Assembly (NCBI GenBank): GCA_002295925.1
Contig: DBGO01000013.1
Span: forward strand, 300,591 to 364,590
DNA: 64,000 nucleotides
Direction of reading: 5' to 3'
DNA from: Flavobacteriales bacterium UBA852
GTDB lineage: Bacteria > Bacteroidota > Bacteroidia > Flavobacteriales_E > Vicingaceae
Shown: in pieces, positions 27,634-36,670 of the stretch
Layout: every line of letters begins with the position of its first letter
Numbering within the stretch: the first letter of the stretch is position 1
Translations under genes and position numbers: made by a program
The notes under the pieces: model-generated
Database searches by the model: none
Told to the model about the DNA's origin: nothing
The model's input: only the letters and a program-made list of their open reading frames with translations

Positions 27634-27672
27634 CTTTAAGGATTATGAAAAAAGTTATTACTGATAACCGGT

Positions 27673-29082
27673 TTACAATTCTGAAATTGGTTCGTGGTAT
27701 TCAGAAAGTTTAATATCGGTTTCTTTAAGTGCATTAAATCCACCTTTGATATTCACAATGTTATCGAAACCTTCTTTGCGTAAGATAGACGCAGCAATTA
27801 AAGAACGATATCCTCCGGCACAATGAACGTAGTATTTTTCGTTTTTATCCAACTCGTTCAATCTGTCTTGCAAGTCTTTTAACGGAATATTAATGGCTCC
27901 TTCAACGTGTTGCGTGTCAAACTCTCCAATGTTTCGAACGTCCAATACTTTTGCATCAGGATTTTCTTTATAGAAAGCAGCAAACTCTTCAGGTTCCATT
28001 TCGTCAATTGTTTCAACCGGTTTTCCGGCTTTTACCCACGCTTCAAATCCGCCGTCTAAATATCCTAACGGATTATCATATCCTACGCGAGCCATACGGG
28101 TAATTACTTCTTCTTCACGTCCCGGATCTGCAACTATCAAAATAGGTTGTTGCAAATCTTCAACCAATGCACCTAACCAAGGAGCAAATTGTCCGTCAAT
28201 GCCAATCCATAAGCTGTTTTTTACATATCCTTTTGGCATATCTTCCAATGCTCGTGTATCAATGATTAAAGCACGTTTGTCTTTGGCTGTTTTTTCAAAT
28301 TCTTCTACACTTAAAGCTTGATAACCTCTGTTGAATACTTCTTCAAAACTGTCGTATCCTTTTTTGTTTAATACTGCATTTTTTGGGAAATATTTTGGAG
28401 GTGCAGTTAATCCGGTAAGCACTTCTTTAATAAATTCTTCGCGTGTCATCGGTTGAAGTGCGTAATTGGTGCGTTTTTGATGTCCTAATGTATCTACCGT
28501 TTCGTCGCTCATCTTTTTACCGCAAGCCGACCCTGCACCGTGCCCGGGATAAACAATAATATCATCCTCTAAAGGCATAATTTTATTGCGTAAAGAGTCA
28601 TAAAGCATTCCGGCTAAATCTTCTTGTGACAAATCGGATTTTACGGCTAAATCAGGTCGGCCAACATCACCTAAGAACAAGGTGTCTCCGGTAAAGATGG
28701 CGTGATTTCTTCCTTGCTCGTCTTTTAATAAATATGTTGTTGATTCAGTAGTATGTCCGGGTGTGTGAAGTGCTACAATGGTAACATTGCCGATTTTAAA
28801 TTCTTCACCGTCTTTGGCTTCATGAAAGTCAAAATCGGCTTTTGCTCCGGGACCGTAAACAATAGTTGCTCCAGTTTCTTTGGCTAAATCCAAGTGTCCG
28901 GAAACGAAATCGGCATGGAAATGCGTTTCAAAAACATACTTAATTTTAGCATTGTCTCTTTTGGCCAACTCCAAATAAGGTTTTGGGTCACGCAAAGGGT
29001 CAATAACGGCGGCTTCACCGTTTGATTCGATGTAGTAAGCCGCTTCGGCCAAGCATCCTGTGTATAACTGCTCTATTTTCAT
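27673..29082 (-). CDS. MBL-fold protein with two rhodanese domains (persulfide dioxygenase/sulfurtransferase-like)
   Basis: A cytosolic 469-residue fusion. The N-terminal half is an ETHE1-like metallo-beta-lactamase domain: THFHADFVSGH, HTPGHTTEST, GDTLFLGDVGRPDL and YPGHGAGSACG. ETHE1 relatives oxidise glutathione persulfide to sulfite. Rhodanese domain 1 (about 255-350) has VADPGREE where the active-site loop should be and so lacks the catalytic Cys. Domain 2 (about 370-460) keeps it (VHCAGGYRS). The likely role is removal or relay of reactive sulfane sulfur. The divergent-free promoter has a TAAGTTTG -7 element and a Crp/Fnr-type palindrome that is repeated in front of the neighbouring SulP gene. 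Confidence 0.93.
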   Translation of the reverse strand: MKIEQLYTGCLAEAAYYIESNGEAAVIDPLRDPKPYLELAKRDNAKIKYVFETHFHADFVSGHLDLAKETGATIVYGPGAKADFDFHEAKDGEEFKIGNVTIVALHTPGHTTESTTYLLKDEQGRNHAIFTGDTLFLGDVGRPDLAVKSDLSQEDLAGMLYDSLRNKIMPLEDDIIVYPGHGAGSACGKKMSDETVDTLGHQKRTNYALQPMTREEFIKEVLTGLTAPPKYFPKNAVLNKKGYDSFEEVFNRGYQALSVEEFEKTAKDKRALIIDTRALEDMPKGYVKNSLWIGIDGQFAPWLGALVEDLQQPILIVADPGREEEVITRMARVGYDNPLGYLDGGFEAWVKAGKPVETIDEMEPEEFAAFYKENPDAKVLDVRNIGEFDTQHVEGAINIPLKDLQDRLNELDKNEKYYVHCAGGYRSLIAASILRKEGFDNIVNIKGGFNALKETDIKLSEYHEPISEL

Positions 29083-29136
29083 ATGATAAATTTTTTCGGT
29101 TAATAATTAAGGTTAATTGTTGAATAATTTCGAATA

Positions 29137-29180
29137 CAAACTTACATGATATTTTAACGTTTAACTGTAATATTTGTTAC
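29137..29180 (-). promoter_or_regulatory. MBL-rhodanese promoter with Crp/Fnr-type operator
   Basis: On the minus strand the -7 element TAAGTTTG (29144-29137) is a perfect consensus. The palindrome GTAACAAATATTAC (29180-29167) is centred 29.5 bases upstream of its first base, which places it near -41, the usual site of a class II Crp/Fnr activator. Outside the 14-mer the palindrome extends to CTGTAA/TTACAG. Confidence 0.6.
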
Positions 29181-29195
29181 AGATTACTTTTGAGC

Positions 29196-30914
29196 TTAAC
29201 TTTTATTTGCTTGTAAGGCAATATTTTGCAGAGCTGATTGTTCTTGCTTTTTAAATTGTTCTACTGCATCGGCTGTGTGAACAAAAAACGAATGCTTGCC
29301 GGCAAAATCGACAAATCCGGTTTTTGTCAGTACATCTCGTACCGGGCCAATTACTCCGGCAAAATACATTTCTATTCCTTTATTGTGCAAATCTTTATAT
29401 ATTTCTTTCAGTTCGTTAATTGCTGTTGTATCTATACTTGGTATTGATGCGGCATTGATAATTACTAATTTTAAATTTTTATGCTTGGCAATTTCATCAT
29501 ATAATTTTTCCTTAAAGTAATTGATATTGGCATAAAATAAAAGAGAATCAAAGCGGAAAACCAAAATTTCGTCATCAACTTTTGCATTGTCAAAACGTTC
29601 GATATTACGGTAAAAACCCGTCCCTGGAATTTGACCTAAAATGGCGTAATGCGGATACGAAATTTTGTAAATTGTAAATCCCAGTGAGAGAACCATTCCT
29701 GTAATTATTCCTTGCTGAATACCCACAGTTAAGGTTACAATAAAGGTAATCAACAACAACAACAATTCACGTTTGTCATTTTTCCATAATTGTTTTACAA
29801 TACGGGTATCTATTAATCCGAAAACGGCTACCATAATAATGGCTGCCAATGTAGTTTTAGGCAGATAATAAAACAGAGGGGTTAAAAATAACAAGGTAAT
29901 GGCAATTAATACTGATGCAATTATTGAGGATAATTGTGTGTTTGCTCCGGCTTGGTCATTTACTGCACTTCTTGAAAATCCTCCGGTTGTAGGGTATGAT
30001 TTAAAAAAAGAACCTACGATATTCGACATCCCCAAGGCAATTAATTCCTGACTGGCATCAACTTTATAGTTTTTTCTTTTTGCCTCAATGGCTTTAGCTA
30101 CAGAAATAGCTTCCATATAGGCAATGATTGCCAAAGCAAATGCTATTGGAAATAATTGAGAAATGGTGTCTTTGTCAATTTCAGGAATGGAGAATGAAGG
30201 TAGCCCTTTGGGAATTTCTTTAATAATACTAACCCCATAATCTGTCAGATGAAAAACATACACAGTAATTGTTGTGAGAATTACCACTACCAAAGCTCCT
30301 GGAATCTTTTTATATTTCTTTTTCAAGAATTTTAAAATAATAATTGCACTAATACCGATAGCTGTTGTTACCCAGTTAATGTCGGGTAGTTTTTGCATAA
30401 CATTGTAAAGCAGCAAATGTATTTGGTTGCTTTTGGCTACATCTATTCCGAGTAAATGTTTTAATTGATTTAAACCAATGATAAGTGCAGCAGCAGAAGT
30501 GAAACCGCTTATCACCGGTTTGGATAAAAAGTTTACCAAAAAGCCCATCCGTAAAACACCTGCCATTACTTGAATAATACCCATCATTAGTGCCAATGCT
30601 ATTGCCAAAGCAATATATTGTTCCGACCCTGCCGACGCTATGGCACCCACACCGGAGGCAACCAGTAAACTGTCCATTGCTACAGGCGCTACAGATAATT
30701 GTCGGCTGGTGCCAAAAATGGCATAAATTACTTGTGGAATTAAAGAGGCATACAATCCGTATATTGGCGGTAATCCGGCAATCATTGCATAAGCCATACC
30801 TTGCGGTATAAGCATTATACCAACGGTTAATCCTGCGCTTAAATCACCTTGCAAATAGAATTTTTTATAATTGGGCAACCAAGATAAAATGGGTATAAAT
30901 TGTTTTATGTTCAA
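29196..30914 (-). CDS. SulP-family inorganic anion transporter with STAS domain
   Basis: An inner-membrane SLC26/SulP transporter of about 572 residues, typically for sulfate, bicarbonate or related anions. The TTG at 30914 (protein beginning NIKQFIPILSWLPNY) is chosen: longer readings run into the exbD-operon terminator, and the predicted transcription start lies only about 24 bases upstream. Family signature PQGMAYAMIAGLPPIYGLYASLIP is followed by 10-14 membrane helices and a C-terminal STAS domain (about 450-550; FRFDSLLFYANINYFKEKL, INAASIPSIDTTA). It shares an operator with the sulfur-handling MBL-rhodanese gene, which favours sulfate or a similar sulfur anion as substrate. Confidence 0.93.
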   Translation of the reverse strand: MNIKQFIPILSWLPNYKKFYLQGDLSAGLTVGIMLIPQGMAYAMIAGLPPIYGLYASLIPQVIYAIFGTSRQLSVAPVAMDSLLVASGVGAIASAGSEQYIALAIALALMMGIIQVMAGVLRMGFLVNFLSKPVISGFTSAAALIIGLNQLKHLLGIDVAKSNQIHLLLYNVMQKLPDINWVTTAIGISAIIILKFLKKKYKKIPGALVVVILTTITVYVFHLTDYGVSIIKEIPKGLPSFSIPEIDKDTISQLFPIAFALAIIAYMEAISVAKAIEAKRKNYKVDASQELIALGMSNIVGSFFKSYPTTGGFSRSAVNDQAGANTQLSSIIASVLIAITLLFLTPLFYYLPKTTLAAIIMVAVFGLIDTRIVKQLWKNDKRELLLLLITFIVTLTVGIQQGIITGMVLSLGFTIYKISYPHYAILGQIPGTGFYRNIERFDNAKVDDEILVFRFDSLLFYANINYFKEKLYDEIAKHKNLKLVIINAASIPSIDTTAINELKEIYKDLHNKGIEMYFAGVIGPVRDVLTKTGFVDFAGKHSFFVHTADAVEQFKKQEQSALQNIALQANKS

Positions 30915-30941
30915 ACTGAAGTGATTTTTGATTTTCCGGTA

Positions 30942-30985
30942 CAATATTATGTAATCGTAAACGGATACTAAGTAATTTTTGTTAC
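30942..30985 (-). promoter_or_regulatory. SulP promoter with the same Crp/Fnr-type operator
   Basis: On the minus strand TAATATTG (30949-30942, one mismatch to TAnnTTTG) is preceded by the palindrome GTAACAAAAATTAC (30985-30972). The distance from -7 element to palindrome is exactly that at the MBL-rhodanese gene, and 13 of 14 palindrome bases are identical. Confidence 0.6.
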
Positions 30986-31005
30986 ATATAGAATTGTTGG
31001 ATAAT

Positions 31006-31035
31006 AAAAAACGCCTGTCATACAACAGGCGTTTT
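31006..31035 (-). terminator. Terminator of the exbB-exbD operon
   Basis: Read on the minus strand, an 11-bp stem (31035-31025 with 31018-31008; core ACAGGCGT/ACGCCTGT) with a 6-nt loop ends in a T-run. It lies 20 bases after the last exbD stop. Confidence 0.87.
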
Positions 31036-31055
31036 AAAATGTAGTGATAGAAATT

Positions 31056-31532
31056 TTATTTACTGATTTTATTCACTTTTTTAGATGAGTAGTTGATTTT
31101 CAGGGCATTTGCTTTACGTAATTCTTGTTTTACATCGGTTACAATTCCCATTTTGGTTTTCTTATCTACTTTAAGTGCTACTGTCCATTTACCTCTTTCC
31201 GATTCATCAATTTTTTCACGTTCGGTATTTACCCAAGTAAAAATATCTTCTTTTGTGGCAAATGCATCATTCAACTGAATACGCGGAGCAGTACCAAATT
31301 TTGCTTGTAATTTTTTAATGGGCTTACCAATATAGATATAACTTACCAACGATTTGTTTTCAATTTTATCTACTTCGGTAACACTTGGAGTAGTTACTTG
31401 CACTTTAAGCGTTGTTTCACGCATTTTAGTTGCTACCATAAAAAAGAAAAGAAGCATAAATACAATATCCGGTAAAGATGCTGTGGATATTGCAGGCGTA
31501 CCGCCATCTGATTTTTTCTTAAACTTTGCCAT
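31056..31532 (-). CDS. exbD: Biopolymer transport protein ExbD/TolR family (second copy)
   Basis: A 158-residue inner-membrane protein with one transmembrane helix near the N-terminus (STASLPDIVFMLLFFFMVAT) containing the proton-relay Asp, and a periplasmic C-terminal domain. It works with the ExbB channel to turn proton flow into energy for TonB-dependent outer-membrane import or a related envelope machine. It follows another exbD by 3 bases. Paired, divergent ExbD copies are common in Bacteroidota. Confidence 0.93.
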   Translation of the reverse strand: MAKFKKKSDGGTPAISTASLPDIVFMLLFFFMVATKMRETTLKVQVTTPSVTEVDKIENKSLVSYIYIGKPIKKLQAKFGTAPRIQLNDAFATKEDIFTWVNTEREKIDESERGKWTVALKVDKKTKMGIVTDVKQELRKANALKINYSSKKVNKISK

Positions 31533-31535
31533 AAT

Positions 31536-32138
31536 TTATTTTCCTACATTTTTAGGTTCTGCTTCGGAAATTCTTTGAGGATAAATTTTCTTTAATGCTT
31601 TAATTTTTTCTTTTGCAGTTTCAGAAGTACGTGCCAATTCTTCTAATTCTTTATAACTAACTCCCCATTTTTTTTGGCTCAATTCATCACGTAATTCATT
31701 GTAAGCACCCACCAACTCATTTTGTACTTTTAGATACATTTCGTAAGAAGTACCGTTGTCATTCTGCAATGAAATAATTTGCTTAGAAACCATTACTTTA
31801 CCAAAAAAAGGCACGTCGGTTTCTTTAAATTCGGGTAATTCGGGGTCGTTAGGATCACTTTTGATAAAGCGTTTAGCTTTTTCTCTAAGCTCTGTTATTT
31901 CTATAAATTCACCTTCAACCAATAATTGGTCATTTGCGTTTACCAGTACTTCAAAAATATTTCTTTTTTTAATTTTTATATCTTCAGGTTGAATCTCGTC
32001 TTCGGGCATTGGAGGTAATTTACGCACCAATCCGGTTTCGGAATCCATTGTTGTGGTAACCAAAAAGAAAATTAAAAGCAAGAAAGCGATATCCGCCATC
32101 GAACCTGCGTTAATTTCCGGTATGTCTCTCTTAGCCAT
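31536..32138 (-). CDS. exbD: Biopolymer transport protein ExbD/TolR family (first copy, long)
   Basis: A 200-residue ExbD homologue. The start MAKRDIPEINAGSMADIAFLLLIFFLVTTTM matches the usual Bacteroidota ExbD N-terminus, with the membrane Asp in MADIAFLL; codons upstream overlap the preceding gene and are not needed. The periplasmic part is longer than in the second copy and contains a charged linker and helices (about residues 95-185). It starts 1 base after the stop of the preceding small membrane protein, so the two are coupled. Confidence 0.92.
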   Translation of the reverse strand: MAKRDIPEINAGSMADIAFLLLIFFLVTTTMDSETGLVRKLPPMPEDEIQPEDIKIKKRNIFEVLVNANDQLLVEGEFIEITELREKAKRFIKSDPNDPELPEFKETDVPFFGKVMVSKQIISLQNDNGTSYEMYLKVQNELVGAYNELRDELSQKKWGVSYKELEELARTSETAKEKIKALKKIYPQRISEAEPKNVGK

Positions 32139-32139
32139 A

Positions 32140-32547
32140 TTATTTAAACATTTTTGATACGCCGTCAAATATTGCAGCAGCAACACTTAATCCACCTAAA
32201 ATATAAGTCATTATAAGTCCTGCATCCACCATTTTAACGGTACTTGCTGATATAATATTGTCTTCGCCCAGTTTAATTTCTTGTCCGCTTGCCATAGCGT
32301 AAGAAATTCCAAAAACTACTGCTAAGCCCACTATTCCGGCAATAACCATTTTTGCTTTTTTAGGGTTTTGAACAATATTGATAATAGGGAATACTATTGC
32401 GGCAACGGTTGCTATTCCCAATAAAATGTATGACCAATTAAGGAAAAGGCTTTCGTCAATGCTTTCCATAAAGAATAGAGCAGAGAATACAACACTTATC
32501 CCAATTAAAACATACATTATGATTTTAAAAACTATACTATCTTTCAT
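32140..32547 (-). CDS. Small polytopic membrane protein inside the exb operon
   Basis: A 135-residue protein with four predicted membrane segments (about 9-27, 38-60, 69-86, 108-128) and no catalytic motif. Its function is unknown. Its fixed place between exbB and exbD, which I also recall from other Bacteroidota, suggests a subunit or assembly factor of the ExbBD motor. A perfect 9-bp hairpin lies between exbB and this gene. Confidence 0.8.
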   Translation of the reverse strand: MKDSIVFKIIMYVLIGISVVFSALFFMESIDESLFLNWSYILLGIATVAAIVFPIINIVQNPKKAKMVIAGIVGLAVVFGISYAMASGQEIKLGEDNIISASTVKMVDAGLIMTYILGGLSVAAAIFDGVSKMFK

Positions 32548-32569
32548 AGCATTTTAATTTTATGAGTGA

Positions 32570-32595
32570 TGTTGTCCTTAAATGTGAGGACAACA
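32570..32595 (-). other. Intercistronic hairpin between exbB and the downstream genes
   Basis: Perfect 9-bp arms TGTTGTCCT and AGGACAACA with an 8-nt loop. There is no T-run on the operon strand, so it is more likely an mRNA stability or partial attenuation element than a terminator. Confidence 0.55.
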
Positions 32596-32608
32596 ATAAA
32601 TATTCTTA

Positions 32609-33481
32609 TTAATTATTGCTTTTTTGAGCTAATTCGTGCTTAACCAATAAGTCGATTAAACCAATTGAAGCATTTTCCATATCATTTACTAAGCTGTCGA
32701 TTTTAGCAATGATATAGTTGTAGAATATTTGTAAAATGATGGCCACAATCAAACCGAATACGGTTGTCAATAACGCCACTTTAATACCACCGGCAACAAC
32801 TGTTGGCGAAATATCTCCGGCAGCGGCAATGTCGTCAAATGCTTGAATCATACCAATTACCGTACCCATAAATCCTAACATTGGTGCCAAGGCAATAAAT
32901 AATGAAATCCAAGATACACCTTTTTCCAATAATCCCATTTGTACACCGCCATAAGATTCTACTGATTTTTCTACCATTTCTATACCTTCGTGACTTCTTT
33001 CTAATCCTTGATAGAAAATGCTGGCAACAGGGCCTTTAGTATTTCGGCATACTTCTTTTGCAGCTTCAATTCCTCCGGATTGTAATGCATCCTCGATGTT
33101 GTTTAATAATTTCTCTGTATTGGTAGTTGCTAAATTTAAGTAAATGATTCGCTCAATTACAATAGCTAAACCAAGAATTAAGGTGATTAATACCAATCCC
33201 ATAAATTCGGGACCACCTTCGATAAATTTTTCTTTAATAATTTGTGTGAATGTTTGGTTTTCGGGAGCTTCTTCGGTAACAGCCGTTACTTCTTTAACTG
33301 TAGTTTCTTCTACCACTTCTTCCTCTACGATAGATTCTTCTTGTGCTGAAGAATCTGATTGTTGAGCTGTTTGCTCAACTTGTTCTGCTGTAGGTTCGTT
33401 ACCTTCTTCTTGTGCATACATTTTAGCAGAGGTAAATGTTACCATTGCTGCTACTGTTAATAATGCTAATAACTTTTTCAT
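32609..33481 (-). CDS. exbB: MotA/TolQ/ExbB proton channel
   Basis: Inner-membrane proton channel of the ExbB/TolQ family, 290 residues. It has a cleavable-looking signal peptide (MKKLLALLTVAAMVTFTSA) and a Glu/Gln-rich periplasmic linker (about 25-75), then the canonical core: helix 1 (FMGLVLITLILGLAIVIERI), a cytoplasmic helical region (VASIFYQGLE), and helices 2 and 3 (SLFIALAPMLGFMGTVIGMIQAF; VAGGIKVALLTTVFGLIVAI). The N-terminal extension is typical of Bacteroidota ExbB. First gene of the operon with two exbD copies; it may energise the TonB receptor at 33.8-36.6 kb among others. Confidence 0.94.
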   Translation of the reverse strand: MKKLLALLTVAAMVTFTSAKMYAQEEGNEPTAEQVEQTAQQSDSSAQEESIVEEEVVEETTVKEVTAVTEEAPENQTFTQIIKEKFIEGGPEFMGLVLITLILGLAIVIERIIYLNLATTNTEKLLNNIEDALQSGGIEAAKEVCRNTKGPVASIFYQGLERSHEGIEMVEKSVESYGGVQMGLLEKGVSWISLFIALAPMLGFMGTVIGMIQAFDDIAAAGDISPTVVAGGIKVALLTTVFGLIVAIILQIFYNYIIAKIDSLVNDMENASIGLIDLLVKHELAQKSNN

Positions 33482-33542
33482 AGTCGATTTAATTTGTTTG
33501 CGTTTAAAAACTTTATATTTAATTAATTATTGTTTACAACTT

Positions 33543-33649
<107 letters not shown>

Positions 33650-33817
33650 TCTATGGTCACAATGTTTTATTGTTCAATCTTTATTTAGAACGTATTCTAA
33701 TTATAGTTCGCCAAATTACAAAAAAAATAATAATGCGAAAAAAAAAATGTATTATTTCAATTTTTCAGGCGCTTTATTTTTATTCAACCTTAAACTCCTA
33801 AACTTAATATTTATTAT

Positions 33818-36625
33818 TTAAAACGAGTATTTTAATGTAATGCTGAAGCTTCTTCCTAAACGATATGAATTAAAAATATATTCTTCGTTTTTATAGGTTT
33901 GTGTTTGTTTAATTAACGGATTCAAGATGTTTCGAGCTCTCAATGTCAGTTTAAAGTGCTTGTTTAAAGTTTTTATTGCACTGAAATTTAATTGATGAAC
34001 CGGTTGCTGGTAAATGTTTGGTGTAGCGCCCAATACCACAACTTGCAACCTCGGTCCGGAAACATTATAAGCTAAATTAAAAGCCCATTTTGAAGAATCT
34101 AAACGGTAGTTTAAAAACATATTTACTACGTAAGGCGATTGACCAAACATAGGGCGTGTTGATGCCGCTGTTGGGTCTTGAGAGCGAATCAATTCCAATT
34201 CTTGCGCATCAATATCAATTTTAGAAAACACATAAGCAATGTTTCCGCCTACAGAGAAATGTTTTACAGAGTCTGAAAGGAAGTCCAATTGTTTTTTAAA
34301 TTCAAATTCTGCACCGTAATCAATAGCTTTTTTTTGATTTCTCCATGTAATTTCGGGATTGGCTGCTACAATGTTAAATACTCTTTCAATCGGATTGGTA
34401 AAATCTTTGTAAAATGCACCGATAGAGAAAATTTCGCCAATGCGCGGATAAAACTCATAACGAATATCGTAATTGCTTACCAATGTTCGCTCAAGACTTG
34501 GATTTCCTACAATTACCCAATTAAGGGCAAAATCGTATGTAGCAAAAGGCGCTATTTCTCTAAACGAAGGACGTGCCAATGTGCGCGAATATGCAGCGCG
34601 GAAAACACTTTTTTCTGAAGCATTAAAAGCAAGATTTAAAGCCGGAAGGAGGTCTGTCGCTTGTAGTTTTCCGGCTTCTTGTGCGGTGTCAAAACTTTGT
34701 ACAAGGTAGTCGGTAGTTTCTAAACGAGCGCCACCAATGGCTCGTAATTTTGATGTAATCCAAACATCGCCCATTACATAAGCTCCAATAACGGTTTGTT
34801 GCCCTTTGTAGGAGTTTCTTTTTTCGGTAGCATCTTCTATGTAAATGTAATTAGCAGATGGATTTCCGGCTGTTGGTAATACCATATTGCTGTCGGCAAG
34901 GTAAGCTTCTACATCTCCGGTAAATGGAACATTACCTTGTGTACGGTAATTGAATCTTCTGGAGGTGAAAAGTCGTTCTTTAGACAAGTACGCGCCACCG
35001 TATTTTAATTTGGATGTTTTTCCGCCTTTTTCAAATAAATCCATTGTGAAATAAACTTTTCCATCCAATGTTTTTTGATCCAGATAACGGAAAAAACGCG
35101 TTGGCACGGCATAAATTGCGGCTTGAATGTCATATAAAGTATCTCCTGAAGGACTAATGGTATAATCGTTGTTAAAGTAGCGCAAATCGGGTTCTTTTTG
35201 TTTTGATTTGTTATATGATACAAACCAATCTACCTTTAATTTTTTTAATTTTTCAAAATAATGTTCGGCTCTAAATTGAGTTGACAACAATTGACGTTCG
35301 GTAAATTCAAGTGCACGGGTTTGGTAATATAATTCGGGTTGGTCTTCAGGAATTTGCCCTTCTTGGAAAGCTGTATTTTTAATTCCGTTTTGATTAAATA
35401 AGAAATTTAATCCGATTTTGTGGTTGGAAGATAATTTGTAAGAAAGATTTCCCAATAATCCAATCAGAGCATTTTCTGTCGATTTAATGTCTTTCAACCC
35501 ACGTAATAAAGTTAAGTTATCAGTTTCGTCAACCTTTCCGGTCAATGTCCATTTGTTTGTTTCTGCATCTTCTTCAATATGTTGAAATTTATGCCAATAC
35601 GATGCGCCAAACACAAAGCCAAAATCTTTTCCGAATAATTTTTTGGTATTACCGATAGTAAGTGCATAACGTTGGTTTAAGAAAGGTGTTTTTGTAGATG
35701 GAGCCATTTCTTTACTGAATGCACGGGTAATGCGTTGTAATTTTTCGTTATCGGTAAATAAAGCAGGAATTTCTCCTACAGCTACAGAAGGCACAGAACG
35801 AGTGTAATCATCAAACCCAAGCCAATCGGTAGCACCGCCTTGGTATGTTAGAAAGTTTTTGTTAAAAGATGTTTGAGTATTGTATGTAAATGAAGAAGTA
35901 AATGAAAAACTGAACTTATCGGGGAAATCTTTAGTTTCGATATTTACCAAACCACCCGTAAAATTTCCCGGTAAATCGGGTGAGAAAGTTTTAACAATAG
36001 TCATATTTTCAATCATCACCGAAGGGAAAATATCCAATTGTACTCCATTTCTGTTTGGGTCAAGCCCGGGAATTTGGGAGCGATTAAGCGTTGTTAAGCT
36101 GTAACGGTCGCTCAATCCACGCACATACACGTATTTTCCGCCTTCTATCGTAACGCCGGTAACTCGCTTTACGGCAGCGGCGGCAGTGTTATCTCCTCGT
36201 TTTGAAAATTCTTGGGCTGTAACCCCTTCCATTACAGTAGCTGATTTTTGCTTTAATTTGAGCATGTAATTTTCTGAGCTTTTTACAGCTTTGGCTTCTT
36301 TTACGAAAGTTTGTATGGCAATAGCATTATCCGATAATTGGAAGTTGTGTGTTGTTACTTCTCCCGGTTTCACGGTTACCGTTGCTGTATCTGTTCGATA
36401 AGAAATGTAAGAACAAACTACTTTATATGTTCCGGGGTCGGCTTGCAAGGTATAGTAGCCGTCAATATCTACCATAGCGCCGTTTGATGTGCCTAATATG
36501 TATACCATAGCACCGATAAGTTCTTCACCGGTTGCGGCTGCAGTAACTTTACCTTTTATTGTACCTTTTTGAGCCCAAAGGGATGTTGAGAGTAATAATA
36601 AACTGATGACTAAGCGAAAATTCAT
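33818..36625 (-). CDS. TonB-dependent receptor with carboxypeptidase-like regulatory domain
   Basis: Outer-membrane active transporter of 935 residues. Signal peptide (MNFRLVISLLLLSTSLWAQ), a CarboxypepD_reg-like beta-sandwich (about 20-100; GTIKGKVTAAATGEELIGA), a plug domain (about 125-235; AVKRVTGVTIEGGKYVYVRGLSDRYS), and a 22-stranded barrel ending in the aromatic SFSITLKYSF. The VYVRGLSDRYS plug type is common in Bacteroidota. It is not followed by a SusD partner, so it is not a standard glycan utilisation pair. Three 11-bp-spaced repeats resembling a PHO box precede it, which makes phosphate or an organophosphate a testable cargo. The stop is 34 codons' worth of AT-rich DNA away from tRNA-Ser. 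Confidence 0.93.
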   Translation of the reverse strand: MNFRLVISLLLLSTSLWAQKGTIKGKVTAAATGEELIGAMVYILGTSNGAMVDIDGYYTLQADPGTYKVVCSYISYRTDTATVTVKPGEVTTHNFQLSDNAIAIQTFVKEAKAVKSSENYMLKLKQKSATVMEGVTAQEFSKRGDNTAAAAVKRVTGVTIEGGKYVYVRGLSDRYSLTTLNRSQIPGLDPNRNGVQLDIFPSVMIENMTIVKTFSPDLPGNFTGGLVNIETKDFPDKFSFSFTSSFTYNTQTSFNKNFLTYQGGATDWLGFDDYTRSVPSVAVGEIPALFTDNEKLQRITRAFSKEMAPSTKTPFLNQRYALTIGNTKKLFGKDFGFVFGASYWHKFQHIEEDAETNKWTLTGKVDETDNLTLLRGLKDIKSTENALIGLLGNLSYKLSSNHKIGLNFLFNQNGIKNTAFQEGQIPEDQPELYYQTRALEFTERQLLSTQFRAEHYFEKLKKLKVDWFVSYNKSKQKEPDLRYFNNDYTISPSGDTLYDIQAAIYAVPTRFFRYLDQKTLDGKVYFTMDLFEKGGKTSKLKYGGAYLSKERLFTSRRFNYRTQGNVPFTGDVEAYLADSNMVLPTAGNPSANYIYIEDATEKRNSYKGQQTVIGAYVMGDVWITSKLRAIGGARLETTDYLVQSFDTAQEAGKLQATDLLPALNLAFNASEKSVFRAAYSRTLARPSFREIAPFATYDFALNWVIVGNPSLERTLVSNYDIRYEFYPRIGEIFSIGAFYKDFTNPIERVFNIVAANPEITWRNQKKAIDYGAEFEFKKQLDFLSDSVKHFSVGGNIAYVFSKIDIDAQELELIRSQDPTAASTRPMFGQSPYVVNMFLNYRLDSSKWAFNLAYNVSGPRLQVVVLGATPNIYQQPVHQLNFSAIKTLNKHFKLTLRARNILNPLIKQTQTYKNEEYIFNSYRLGRSFSITLKYSF

Positions 36626-36670
36626 AATTGTTTAATTTTTCGCAAAAGTCCATAGTATTACCGGTGGAAA

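Noticed and set aside
30915..31025. N-terminal extension of the SulP protein by 37 residues
   Set aside because: It would begin inside the exbD-operon terminator and upstream of the predicted SulP transcription start; homologues start near NIKQFIP.
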